64,000 bases of DNA, from the NCBI RefSeq assembly GCF_001563265.1, contig NZ_CP005083.1:1367001-1431000 (forward strand). The letters are read 5' to 3'. Under the pieces are notes generated by a model. The model saw only the letters and a list, made by a program, of their open reading frames with translations, was not told where the DNA came from and ran no database searches. The position numbers and the translations under genes are program-made. Position 1 is the stretch's first letter, and each line of letters starts with the position of its first letter. Source of the stretch: Sphingobium sp. TKS (GTDB lineage: Bacteria > Pseudomonadota > Alphaproteobacteria > Sphingomonadales > Sphingomonadaceae). Of the stretch, positions 52,924-61,243 are shown one piece after another.

Positions 52924-55254
52924 TTATCTCACCCTCACTTCAACCCTTTCCAACGCCCCATTGAACCGGCTTCCCGCACTGTCATAAGCTGCAGGATCGA
53001 CCGGGCTCACCAGGTCCATCCCCACATCGAAATCTTCGGTATGCGACACCACCTGCGCAAAGGTGCGCTCGACCCGTCCCTGCGCCACCGCCTTGCCATC
53101 GACCGTCAGCGTCACATCGGCTCCACTGGTCGGCACATTCTTGTCCATCGTAAAGTCCAGCCCGACCACATGCGCGCCAGCCGCCACCGCAGAGGGGGCC
53201 ACGATCCGCGTCATATGCGCCGGCGTCAGATTATAGGTAAACGCGATCCGCCCCCGATCGAAGAACAGGCTATACCCGCCAAAACGCCCGCCCTGCGCCA
53301 CAAGGACGCCTTTGCCCCGCTCCGCCGGTAGGTTGATCTTGGCCGTCACCGCAAAGGACCGCCCCACCAAGGCGGGCGCTGCGCTCTCCGGAACATGACC
53401 GACCGGCGCGCTATAGCTAAACAGCGTCCGCCCCTCATTGGGATCGGGCCGTCCCTTCTGTCCACCCTCGCTGCCATGGATCGGCAGCATGTTGGACAGC
53501 GCAGCCTCCGCCCAGAACTGCTCCTTCAAGGCCTCCAGCTTTTGAGGATTCTCCGCCGCAACATCATGTGCCTCGCTGAAATCGCTGCGGACATCGTAAA
53601 GCTGCCAGGTCCGCTCATCCAGCGGCACGGGCTTGGGCGGGGTCCGCTCCCAGGGCGTCACCATCGGCGCGGTCGCGGCGACCCAACCATCCTTGTAGAT
53701 GCTCAAATTCTGCGCCATCGCGGACACCTGCATCGTACGATGGGAGGGCGCGTCCTTGGCCCGAAAGCTATAGCCCATGCTGATCCCGGTGATCGGCTGC
53801 TGCGGCACGCCGTCCAATATCTCCGGCGCCTTCACGCCCGCCGCTTCCAGCACGGTCGGCATGATGTCGCTGACATGATGGAACTGGCTGCGCAGGCCAC
53901 CCGCATCCTTGATATGCCCCGGCCAGGCCATCACCATGCCGTTGCGCGTGCCGCCGAAATGCGATCCATAGCGCTTGGCCCAGGGGAAGGGCGCGTTCAT
54001 CGCCCAGCCCCAGCCGCCCGGCATCAGATTATAAGCGGTCTTCGTGCCGATCTCGTCAATATGGGCGAGCGCATAGGCCGGGTCTTCCTTGACTCCGCTC
54101 AGTGCCGATTGCTCGAACAGCTTGCCGTCGAAACTGCCCTCCGCGCTCGCGCCATTGTCGCCCTGAATGTAGAAGATGAGCGTATTGTCCAACTCGCCAT
54201 TGTCGCGCAGTTTCTGGATCACCCGTCCGATTTGCGCATCCGCATAGGCAAGCGAAGCCGCATAAGCCTCCATATAACGGGCATAAAGCCGCTTCTGATC
54301 GGGCGTCAGGCTATCCCAGCGCGGCAGCGTGCCCGGATGCGGCGCGTCGTCGGTGCCCGGCGGAATGACGCCCAGCCTCTTTTGCCGCGCCACAGTTTCG
54401 GCGCGCAGCACATCCCAGCCGGCATCGAACTTGCCCCGGAATTTCGCCAGCCAATCGGCGGGCGGCTGGTTGGGCGCATGGGCGGTGCCGGTGGCATAAT
54501 AGAGCAGGAAGGGCTTGTCGGGCGCGGCGGCGTGCTGGCTGTCGATCCAATCCATGGCATGATCGGCCAAGTCCCGCTCCAGATGATAATCGGGTTCGGC
54601 GGGCGGGGAGACGGGACTCGTATTTTCGACCAGATTGGGCTCCGCCATGCTGCTGTCGGCGCCAAGGAAACCGTAGAAATATTCAAAGCCCAGCCCCGTC
54701 GGCCAGCGATCGAACGGCCCCGCGCGGCTCATTTCCCATTCGGGGGTGATGTGCCCCTTGCCGATCATCGCGGTATTATAGCCATTTTCCTTCAATATCT
54801 GCGCCACCGTCCCGGCGCTCTTGGGAATGACGCTGTTATAACCGTCATAGCCCGTAGCCCAATTGGCGACATAGCCCATGCCAACCGCCTGCGGATTGCG
54901 TCCCGTCAGCAGAGAGGCCCGCGTGGGCGAGCAGATGGCGGTGGTATTGAACTGGTTGTAGCGCAGCCCGGCCTTCGCCAGCGCGTCGAAGGTCGGCGTC
55001 GGTACTGGCCCGCCGAAGGTGCTGCTGGACCCGAAGCCCACATCGTCGGTCATGATCAGCAGGATATTGGGCGCGCCCTTGGCCGCGCGCACCGGCTGCG
55101 GCCAGACGGGCGGGGAGGATTCGGCGGGCGTCCGGCCATAGATCTTCTGCGCAGGCGTATCCTGCGCGGCGGCGGGCAGCGGGGTGAGCGCCAGCAGGGG
55201 CAGCGCGGAGATCGCCGTCCGGAAAAGTGCGGCCGATGAGCGGGCGTACGGCAT
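52924..55254 (-). CDS. Exported arylsulfatase
   Basis: A 776-residue type I sulfatase with a signal peptide (AISALPLLALTPLPAAA). The metal-binding LLIMTDDVGFG and the formylglycine motif CSPTRASLLTGR (modified Cys C108) are intact; GDNGASAEGSFDGK, GGTRNGMVMAWP and a C-terminal beta domain of about 150 residues match the long PAS/AtsA-like group. Hydrolyses sulfate esters in the periplasm; the substrate is unknown. No formylglycine-generating enzyme is encoded nearby. ATG 55254 has AAGGAG six bases upstream. Confidence 0.9.
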   Translation of the reverse strand: MPYARSSAALFRTAISALPLLALTPLPAAAQDTPAQKIYGRTPAESSPPVWPQPVRAAKGAPNILLIMTDDVGFGSSSTFGGPVPTPTFDALAKAGLRYNQFNTTAICSPTRASLLTGRNPQAVGMGYVANWATGYDGYNSVIPKSAGTVAQILKENGYNTAMIGKGHITPEWEMSRAGPFDRWPTGLGFEYFYGFLGADSSMAEPNLVENTSPVSPPAEPDYHLERDLADHAMDWIDSQHAAAPDKPFLLYYATGTAHAPNQPPADWLAKFRGKFDAGWDVLRAETVARQKRLGVIPPGTDDAPHPGTLPRWDSLTPDQKRLYARYMEAYAASLAYADAQIGRVIQKLRDNGELDNTLIFYIQGDNGASAEGSFDGKLFEQSALSGVKEDPAYALAHIDEIGTKTAYNLMPGGWGWAMNAPFPWAKRYGSHFGGTRNGMVMAWPGHIKDAGGLRSQFHHVSDIMPTVLEAAGVKAPEILDGVPQQPITGISMGYSFRAKDAPSHRTMQVSAMAQNLSIYKDGWVAATAPMVTPWERTPPKPVPLDERTWQLYDVRSDFSEAHDVAAENPQKLEALKEQFWAEAALSNMLPIHGSEGGQKGRPDPNEGRTLFSYSAPVGHVPESAAPALVGRSFAVTAKINLPAERGKGVLVAQGGRFGGYSLFFDRGRIAFTYNLTPAHMTRIVAPSAVAAGAHVVGLDFTMDKNVPTSGADVTLTVDGKAVAQGRVERTFAQVVSHTEDFDVGMDLVSPVDPAAYDSAGSRFNGALERVEVRVR

Positions 55255-55419
55255 GGCCACTCCTTGTCGCGGCTGGGCGCAAAAATATTTCACAGCAGTG
55301 CATATTTTATATTAACGCAGGTGATTGAAGTCAAGCGTCATGCGCAGAGATTGCCCTTGTCGCAAGCCGCCCGCGACACCATATTCCGGGGTGCAATATG
55401 TTGCGCAGCGAGGCGAGCC

Positions 55420-55656
55420 ATGGAAAAGCGGCTACTCCAGATCGAGAAAGCCTGGGAGCAGGCGCTCGGAGATATTTTTCAGCCCTATGTCGACCTGAAA
55501 CGCGAACCCACGGCCAAGGCCATGGACGCCTTTCGCGCCGTCTTGGGGTCGTCCAGCGACAATGACATCCGTCGACATATCGCCAGGACGGCGGCCCGGC
55601 AGGGATCGACATTTCTCAGCCGCTATCTGGTCGAGGAAGACTGGCGGCGGTCTTGA
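55420..55656 (+). CDS. Small hypothetical protein
   Basis: A 78-residue, charged, probably helical protein (MEKRLLQIEKAWEQALGDIF, then DNDIRRHIARTAARQGSTF). No signal, no membrane segment, no family recognised. GAGGCGAG precedes the ATG. Coding character is plausible but unsupported by context; it is divergent from the arylsulfatase gene. Confidence 0.45.
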   Translation: MEKRLLQIEKAWEQALGDIFQPYVDLKREPTAKAMDAFRAVLGSSSDNDIRRHIARTAARQGSTFLSRYLVEEDWRRS

Positions 55657-55689
55657 GCTGATTGGGGGAAAGCCAATTCTATCCCCAAC

Positions 55690-55717
55690 CGTCACCCTGA
55701 ACTTGTTTCAGTATGAC
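55690..55717. repeat. Half-copy of a dispersed repeat
   Basis: CGTCACCCTGAACTTGTTTC is the stereotyped arm of a palindromic repeat common in sphingomonad intergenic DNA; the complementary arm is largely missing here (only GTATGAC). Lies after the cytochrome gene's stop. Confidence 0.35.
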
Positions 55718-55749
55718 GAGGAGAAATATACTGCGGTTCCTTGCTCTTA

Positions 55750-56424
55750 TCATCGGGCCGCGATCGCCTTGGGCTGAGGCAAAGGCGGCGCGCCCGATCC
55801 CAAAGTGGCAAGATATTTGATCACCGCCGCCCGATCTTCCGGCTTGCGCAGCCCGGCGAAGCTCATCTTCGTCCCCGGCACGTCCCGCCCCGGCGAGGCT
55901 AGGAAGGCGAACAGATTCTCGTAACTCCAATTGCCCTTATGCGCCTGCATGGCGGGCGAATAGGCAAAGCCCCCATGGCTTGCCACTGGCCGCCCGACCA
56001 CGCCCCACAGGTTCGGCCCGATGCGATTGGGGCCGCCCTGGGTGAAGTCATGACAACTCATGCATAGTTGCACCTTCTGCTTCCCCGCGCCCGCATCCGC
56101 ACCGGCGAGCAAGGCGCCCAGATCGGGCGGCGGAGCCACCGTCGCACCGCCGCTGCCCTCCACAGGCGCCGGCGTCTTGCCCCGCATGTCCCGGTGATAG
56201 GCGATCACCCGGCTGCCTTCGCCAGCTTCCGTAAAGCTGGCGGGCCAGTCGCGCTGGATCGAGGCCATGTCGACGCGCGGGGGCATGTCGTCCGTCGGTT
56301 TGTAGGCCAGTGCCCCCGGCCTGCTTTGGGTGTAGAGCTTGTCGCTGAACCATCCCAGCCCCAGCAGCGTCACCGCCGCCCCCGCGACGCACAGCCCCAC
56401 CGCCATCCCGCGCATCCGGCCCAT
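55750..56424 (-). CDS. Membrane-anchored cytochrome c of the oxidase operon
   Basis: A 224-residue protein with one N-terminal membrane helix (MAVGLCVAGAAVTLLGLGWF) and a class I cytochrome c domain: heme motif C121-M-S-C124-H125 and axial Met M187 in GTKMSFAG. Last gene of the terminal oxidase operon, three bases after the subunit IV stop. Probably donates electrons to the CuA site of subunit II, as the fused cytochrome does in caa3 oxidases. Confidence 0.88.
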   Translation of the reverse strand: MGRMRGMAVGLCVAGAAVTLLGLGWFSDKLYTQSRPGALAYKPTDDMPPRVDMASIQRDWPASFTEAGEGSRVIAYHRDMRGKTPAPVEGSGGATVAPPPDLGALLAGADAGAGKQKVQLCMSCHDFTQGGPNRIGPNLWGVVGRPVASHGGFAYSPAMQAHKGNWSYENLFAFLASPGRDVPGTKMSFAGLRKPEDRAAVIKYLATLGSGAPPLPQPKAIAAR

Positions 56425-56427
56425 GGC

Positions 56428-56769
56428 TCAACCCCCTCCGCCCATGAAGATCGCGCGCGTCCAGAAGGCGTAGTTCGCCTCGATCGTCATGATCCGCACC
56501 AGCACCAGCAGCACCAGCGGCGGCACCAATATCGCATAGATCAGCGACAGCCGCTCCCATGCCATGTGCATGAAGATCGACACGATCAGCCCGGCCTTCA
56601 GCAACATGAAGATAATGATCAGCGTCCAGCGGACGATCCCCTGCACATGCAGATAATCGACCAGATAGGACATGGCGCTCAGCAGGAACAGCAGACCCCA
56701 CACTTTGAGGTACAGGCTGATCGGATGCTGCTGGCCTTCATGGGCGGCTGACGACGGATTGTCCTGCAT
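56428..56769 (-). CDS. Cytochrome c oxidase subunit IV-like protein
   Basis: A 113-residue protein with three hydrophobic helices (LYLKVWGLLFLLSAMSYLV, TLIIIFMLLKAGLIVSIFMH, LIYAILVPPLVLLVLV) of the COX4_pro/CyoD type. Supports assembly of subunit I with its metal centres in related oxidases. Nine bases downstream of subunit III. Confidence 0.82.
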   Translation of the reverse strand: MQDNPSSAAHEGQQHPISLYLKVWGLLFLLSAMSYLVDYLHVQGIVRWTLIIIFMLLKAGLIVSIFMHMAWERLSLIYAILVPPLVLLVLVRIMTIEANYAFWTRAIFMGGGG

Positions 56770-56778
56770 GGATTTGCC

Positions 56779-57495
56779 TCACCACAGATAGAAAAAGGCG
56801 AAGATGAACACCCAGACGAGATCGACGAAATGCCAGTAAAGCCCGGCGATCTCGACCGCCGAATAATCGCCCGACTTTTCATAATGGCCCCGCGCCACCT
56901 TGGACGCGATGATCAGCAGCAATATGACGCCGCAGGTCACGTGCAGGCCATGAAAGCCGGTGATCATGAAGAAACTGGCGCCAAATTGCGGCGCGCCCAT
57001 TGGGTTGCCCCAGGGGCGGACGCCTTCCTCGAAGATCAGCTTGGTCCATTCGAAGGCCTGCATCCCCACGAAGGTCGCGCCGAACAAAGCGGTCAGGACC
57101 ATAAGAGCCGCCGTTTTCCGCCGGTCGCGGCGATAGCCGAAATTGACCGCCATCGCCATGGTGCCGCTGGAACTGATCAGCACGAAGGTCATGATCGCGA
57201 TCAGGATCAGCGGGATGTCCTGCCCGCCGATATTGAGCGCGAACACTTCTGCTGTATTGGGCCAGGGCAGCACGGCGGACGAACGCATCGTCATATAGCT
57301 GGTCAGGAAGCAGGAGAAGATGAAGGTGTCGCTGAGCAAGAAGATCCACATCATCGCCTTGCCCCAATGGGTATGGCGGAAGACTTCCTGATCGGCGGAC
57401 CAGTCGGCCGCGATCTCCCGCAGGGCAGGGGCGATGACTTCTCTGTCCGATAGTGTTTGGGCCGATAGTGTTTGGGCCGATATGCCTTGAACCAT
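56779..57495 (-). CDS. Heme-copper oxidase subunit III (first copy)
   Basis: A 238-residue subunit III with about five to six membrane helices: MMWIFLLSDTFIFSCFLTSYM, GMQAFEWTKLIFEEG, FFMITGFHGLHVTCGVILLL and YWHFVDLVWVFIFAFFYLW. The acidic residues in QAFEW and HFVD are conserved. The N terminus contains a tandem 15-base duplication encoding AQTLS twice. Twelve bases downstream of the second subunit III-like gene. Confidence 0.87.
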   Translation of the reverse strand: MVQGISAQTLSAQTLSDREVIAPALREIAADWSADQEVFRHTHWGKAMMWIFLLSDTFIFSCFLTSYMTMRSSAVLPWPNTAEVFALNIGGQDIPLILIAIMTFVLISSSGTMAMAVNFGYRRDRRKTAALMVLTALFGATFVGMQAFEWTKLIFEEGVRPWGNPMGAPQFGASFFMITGFHGLHVTCGVILLLIIASKVARGHYEKSGDYSAVEIAGLYWHFVDLVWVFIFAFFYLW

Positions 57496-57507
57496 GGCGA
57501 TACATCC

Positions 57508-58080
57508 TCAAGTCGACAGCAGCAAAGCGACCAGAACCAACCAGATGATCAGCAGAAAATGCCAATAGAAGGCGCATAGGGCGATATTGCGCATATTCGC
57601 CGCCGCCAGTGCGCGCCCGGCGGCAATCAGCCCGCCCACTATGTGGAGGCCATGTAGCGCCGTCAGCAGGTAGAAAAAGGCATTGGCCGGATTGGCGGAC
57701 AGATAATAGCCCGCCGCCTGATAATGTTTCCACAGCAGCAACTGCCCGGCGAGGAACAGGAATCCCAGCGCGGCCCCCATCATCGCGGCGCGGAGCATCC
57801 TTTCCCGTCGCGCCATCTCCCACGCGATGCTGCTCGCCACCAGCACCAGAGTATTGATCCAGAGCAATGGCGGATCGGGCATCGGCTTCCAGTCGCTGCC
57901 ATGCCCCATCCCGCCATGCAGGCCCATGCGCATCAGATAGGTCGCCACCAGCAGCGAAAACATCACCATGGCCACGGCGAAATAGGCCAGCATCCCGACC
58001 GTTCCCGCAGAGGGGCGATCCCGCTCGACCGGTTGACCCGTCTCCCAGCTTTTCTCGGCAAGGCGCGCAAGAATGCTCAT
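57508..58080 (-). CDS. Heme-copper oxidase subunit III-like protein (second)
   Basis: A 190-residue, shorter subunit III relative with five helices; conserved features include GMLAYFAVAMVMFSLLVATYLM, NTLVLVASSIAWEMARR and the C-terminal ALHGLHIVGGLI and FYWHFLLIIWLVLVALL. Two subunit III genes in one operon is a known but less common layout, in some A2-type oxidases. Start overlaps the subunit I stop (ATGA). Confidence 0.85.
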   Translation of the reverse strand: MSILARLAEKSWETGQPVERDRPSAGTVGMLAYFAVAMVMFSLLVATYLMRMGLHGGMGHGSDWKPMPDPPLLWINTLVLVASSIAWEMARRERMLRAAMMGAALGFLFLAGQLLLWKHYQAAGYYLSANPANAFFYLLTALHGLHIVGGLIAAGRALAAANMRNIALCAFYWHFLLIIWLVLVALLLST

Positions 58081-59795
58081 GCGCGTGGTTCCGTCTGGGG
58101 AATGAAGTCGCGTTCCGCTCCCGGTACGCTGTAATCATAGGCCCAGCGATAGACGACCGGCAGATTCGGTCCCCAATTGCCATGGGCAGGCGGCGTGTCG
58201 GGGGTCAGCCATTCCAGACTGGCCGCACCCCATGGATTGGGATCGGCCTTCGGTCCCCGGAACAGGCTCCAGATCATATTGAAGAAGAACAGCCCCTGCG
58301 CGGCGAACACCACCAGCGCCGCTATGCTGATCCATTCATTGGCCAGGTGCACGGACGGCGGGATGAAGGCGGTCTCGCCCAACGCATAATAACGGCGCGG
58401 CACGCCCAAAATGCCGAGATAATGCATCGGCAGGAAAATCGCATAGACGCCCAGGAAAGTGATCCAGAAATGGAGTTTCCCCAAAGTGTCATTCCACATC
58501 CGTCCGAAAATCTTGGGATACCAGTGATAGATGGCGCCGAAGATCACCAGCACCGGCGACACCCCCATCACCATATGGAAATGCGCGACGACGAAGAAAG
58601 TGTCGGACAACGGCACGTCGACACTGACATTGCCCAGGAACAGTCCCGACAACCCGCCATGGATGAAGGTGAAGATGAAGGCGATGGCGAACAGCATCGG
58701 CACGCGCAGATGGATGTCGCCGCGCCACAGGGTCAGCAGCCAGTTATAGACCTTGATCGCGGTCGGAATGGCGATGATCAGCGTCGACGTGGCGAAGAAG
58801 AACCCGAAATAGGGGTTCATGCCGCTCACATACATATGATGCGCCCAGACGAGGAAACTCAATGCCCCGATGATGACGATAGCCCAGACCATCATGCGGT
58901 ATCCGAAGATGTTGCGCCGCGCATGGACGCTGATCAGGTCCGACACGATGCCGAAGGCGGGCAGGGCGACGATATAGACTTCGGGATGGCCGAAGAACCA
59001 GAAGAGATGCTGGAAAAGGAGCGGACTTCCGCCTTGCGTGTCGGTGATCGTCCCCATGGACTGCATGGTGGGCATGAAGAAGCTGGTGCCGGCGAAATGG
59101 TCGAACAGCATCATGATGGCTGCGACGAACAACGCCGGGAAGGCGAGCAGGCCCATGACGGACGCGGTGAAAATCCCCCATACCGACAGCGGCATCCGCA
59201 TCAGCGTCATGCCCTTGGTCCGCGCCTGCAACACCGTGGTCACATAATTAAGCCCGCCCATGGTGAAGGCCGCGACGAAGATGGCGAGGCTCACCAACAT
59301 GGTCGCGATGCCCCATTGATGCCCCGGCGTCCCCTCGCTGATCGCCTGCGGCGGATAGAGCGTCCAGCCCGCGCCCGTAGGCCCGCCCGGTACGAAGAAC
59401 CCCGCCACCAGCACGATCACCGACAGCAGATAGAACCAGTAGCTCAGCATGTTGACGAAGGGGAACACCATGTCCCGCGCCCCGACCATCAGCGGGATCA
59501 GATAATTGCCAAAGCCCCCCAGCAACAGCGCGGTCAGCAGATAGACGACCATGATCATGCCGTGCATTGACACGAATTGCAGATAATTGTCGGGCTGGAT
59601 CGCTGGAAAAGCGCCGGGAAAGCCCAGTTGCAACCGCATCAGCGCCGACAGCAACAGCGCCACCAGCCCGATGGAGATGGCGGTCACGCTATATTGGATG
59701 GCGATGACCTTGTGATCCTGGCTCCAGACATATTTGGTGACCCAGCTATGCGGATGATGCAGCGGGCGCAGGTCGTCAGCCAAAGTGGTAGCCAT
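58077..59795 (-). CDS. ctaD: Cytochrome c oxidase subunit I
   Basis: A 572-residue catalytic subunit with 12 helices. The heme/CuB motifs WFFGHPEVYIVALPAFG, HHMYVSGMNP and HFHMVMGVSPV contain the His ligands, and GHPEVY indicates an A1-type D-channel Glu. The C terminus has the RRYYA-type ending common to aa3 oxidases. It reduces O2 to water and pumps protons. Coupled to subunit II by a one-base overlap. Confidence 0.94.
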   Translation of the reverse strand: MATTLADDLRPLHHPHSWVTKYVWSQDHKVIAIQYSVTAISIGLVALLLSALMRLQLGFPGAFPAIQPDNYLQFVSMHGMIMVVYLLTALLLGGFGNYLIPLMVGARDMVFPFVNMLSYWFYLLSVIVLVAGFFVPGGPTGAGWTLYPPQAISEGTPGHQWGIATMLVSLAIFVAAFTMGGLNYVTTVLQARTKGMTLMRMPLSVWGIFTASVMGLLAFPALFVAAIMMLFDHFAGTSFFMPTMQSMGTITDTQGGSPLLFQHLFWFFGHPEVYIVALPAFGIVSDLISVHARRNIFGYRMMVWAIVIIGALSFLVWAHHMYVSGMNPYFGFFFATSTLIIAIPTAIKVYNWLLTLWRGDIHLRVPMLFAIAFIFTFIHGGLSGLFLGNVSVDVPLSDTFFVVAHFHMVMGVSPVLVIFGAIYHWYPKIFGRMWNDTLGKLHFWITFLGVYAIFLPMHYLGILGVPRRYYALGETAFIPPSVHLANEWISIAALVVFAAQGLFFFNMIWSLFRGPKADPNPWGAASLEWLTPDTPPAHGNWGPNLPVVYRWAYDYSVPGAERDFIPQTEPRA

Positions 59796-60706
59796 CAGCG
59801 AATGCTCCAGGAGGCGGGCACGATACAGGCGTTAGCCTTGATGATCAGGATCGACATGGCCGCAGGCGGCGCGTCGGCCAGAATTTGCGCGAAACTCGTC
59901 TGCTGGGCCTGCCACGCCGCAAAGGCCTTGGGCGACTCCACGACCACCTTGCCGCGCATCGCATGATGCCCCGTGCCGCACAGCTCAGCGCAGAGAATGT
60001 CGAACGTGCCGGTCTTGGTCGGGGTCAGCCAGAAATAGGTGACGATGCCTGGCACCAGGTCCATCTTGGCGCGGAATTCCGGCACATAGAAATCGTGCAA
60101 CACATCCTTAGACCGCAGCACGATCTTCACCGGCTTGCCGACGGGCAGATGTAGGTCGCCGCTTTCCACCAATATATCGTCACGCCCATAGGGATCGAGC
60201 GGGTCGAGTCCCAAGCCATTGTCGGGCGTGATATATTTGACCCCCGCAGCGCCCAGCACTCCATCCGGCCCCGGATAGCGGAATGACCATTGCCATTGCT
60301 GTCCGACCGCTTCGATGACGGTGGCTTCCTTGGGCACGGACACATATTTGCCCCAAGCGGCCAGCCCCGGCGCCAGCATTCCGGCAATGCCGATGGCGGT
60401 CCAGATCGTCAGCCGCTTTTCGAGCGAACTGTTCTCCGGCTCATAATGCGCCCGATGCCCCGCGCGATGGCGATATTTCACGATCGCCCAGGCCAGGAAC
60501 AGGTTCAACCCGACAAAAGCCGCAGCGCAAATCCACAGCGTCACGTCGAGCGCGGAATCGATCGATCCCCAATTGGATGCGATGGGGGTGCGCCACCAGG
60601 GACTGAACAGGTGAAAGGCAACCGACCCGACCACAAGCATGGCGATGGCTACCGCAACCGGCACAAGCCCTCTCCCCACATAGGACGCTCGCCGCCGTTC
60701 CGGCAT
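59795..60706 (-). CDS. ctaC: Cytochrome c oxidase subunit II
   Basis: A 303-residue CuA subunit: N-terminal helix (AVAIAMLVVGSVAFHLF), second helix (DVTLWICAAAFVGLNLFLAW), third hydrophobic stretch (IWTAIGIAGMLAPGLAAW), then a cupredoxin domain with CuA ligands H204, C239, E241, C243, H247 and M250 and the aromatic patch WQWSFRYPG. CuA shows that the donor is cytochrome c, not quinol. The start at 60706 (MPERRRAS) was chosen because the upstream frame is non-coding in character. Confidence 0.92.
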   Translation of the reverse strand: MPERRRASYVGRGLVPVAVAIAMLVVGSVAFHLFSPWWRTPIASNWGSIDSALDVTLWICAAAFVGLNLFLAWAIVKYRHRAGHRAHYEPENSSLEKRLTIWTAIGIAGMLAPGLAAWGKYVSVPKEATVIEAVGQQWQWSFRYPGPDGVLGAAGVKYITPDNGLGLDPLDPYGRDDILVESGDLHLPVGKPVKIVLRSKDVLHDFYVPEFRAKMDLVPGIVTYFWLTPTKTGTFDILCAELCGTGHHAMRGKVVVESPKAFAAWQAQQTSFAQILADAPPAAMSILIIKANACIVPASWSIR

Positions 60707-60859
60707 TTTCGAGTCGTCTCGGTAATGACCGCAGGCACAACCTATAGAAAAAATGTCGATGGGGGAAGCGGTTGAGAGAAGGGAGGACGTGGCAGGCCGC
60801 TTTGCGGATATGGGGCGGGCGCAATTGGCAGGGGCGGACCTTGATAATCCCGATAATAT

Positions 60860-60940
60860 CGTCATCCCAGAGAAAGCTGGGTTCTCGTGAGGTCAAGCTG
60901 TGCGCTATCGCCTGATATCCCAGCTTTCGCCGGGATGACG
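60860..60940. repeat. Dispersed inverted repeat
   Basis: Arms of 22 bases with two mismatches (60860-60881 and 60919-60940; arm begins CGTCATCCCAGAGAAAGCTG). The CGTCATCCC-GAAAGCTGGG pattern is typical of repeats scattered in sphingomonad intergenic regions. Confidence 0.75.
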
Positions 60941-60999
60941 GAAATGAGATCAACTCACCATCCATTTCTCTTCGCGAGATCGAACCTTCACATGCAGTA

Positions 61000-61195
61000 A
61001 GCTGGAATCCCTCGTTGCAATATCACTTTTGGCTATTTTTCATTTTACTTGAAAAATTCCCAAATATATTCAAATATCTTCTTCGATATCGAAGTGTCAT
61101 AATAAATAATGCTGATATATCTAAAGTTATATACTTTAAAGTATAGCTAATTTATGTTAGATAATAATATTTCATTAACCCACAATATTTAAAAT
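61000..61195. promoter_or_regulatory. AT-rich regulatory region with two palindromes
   Basis: About 195 bases, mostly A and T, in GC-rich surroundings. Contains CTTCGATATCGAAG (61081-61094) and TATACTTTAAAGTATA (61130-61145), both perfect palindromes, and many TATAAT-like words. Sited directly upstream of the Tad-type operon; probably its promoter and regulator or silencer binding region. Confidence 0.5.
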
Positions 61196-61243
61196 CCCGC
61201 CTGTGATCCGGGCTGTTGCCCCGCGCGCAGGAAGGGAATGGAA

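Larger units (their letters stand above)
60707..61243. other. Intergenic region between oxidase operon and Tad-type genes
   Basis: About 540 bases with no gene. The first part holds a dispersed inverted repeat (60860-60940); from about 61000 to 61195 the DNA becomes strikingly AT-rich, with two perfect palindromes, before the ribosome-binding site of the Tad-type gene. Confidence 0.7.

Noticed and set aside
57867-59570. Open frame of 567 codons antisense to oxidase subunits I and III
   Set aside because: Translation is repetitive His/Asp/Gln/Arg-rich shadow sequence; the minus strand carries all conserved oxidase motifs.
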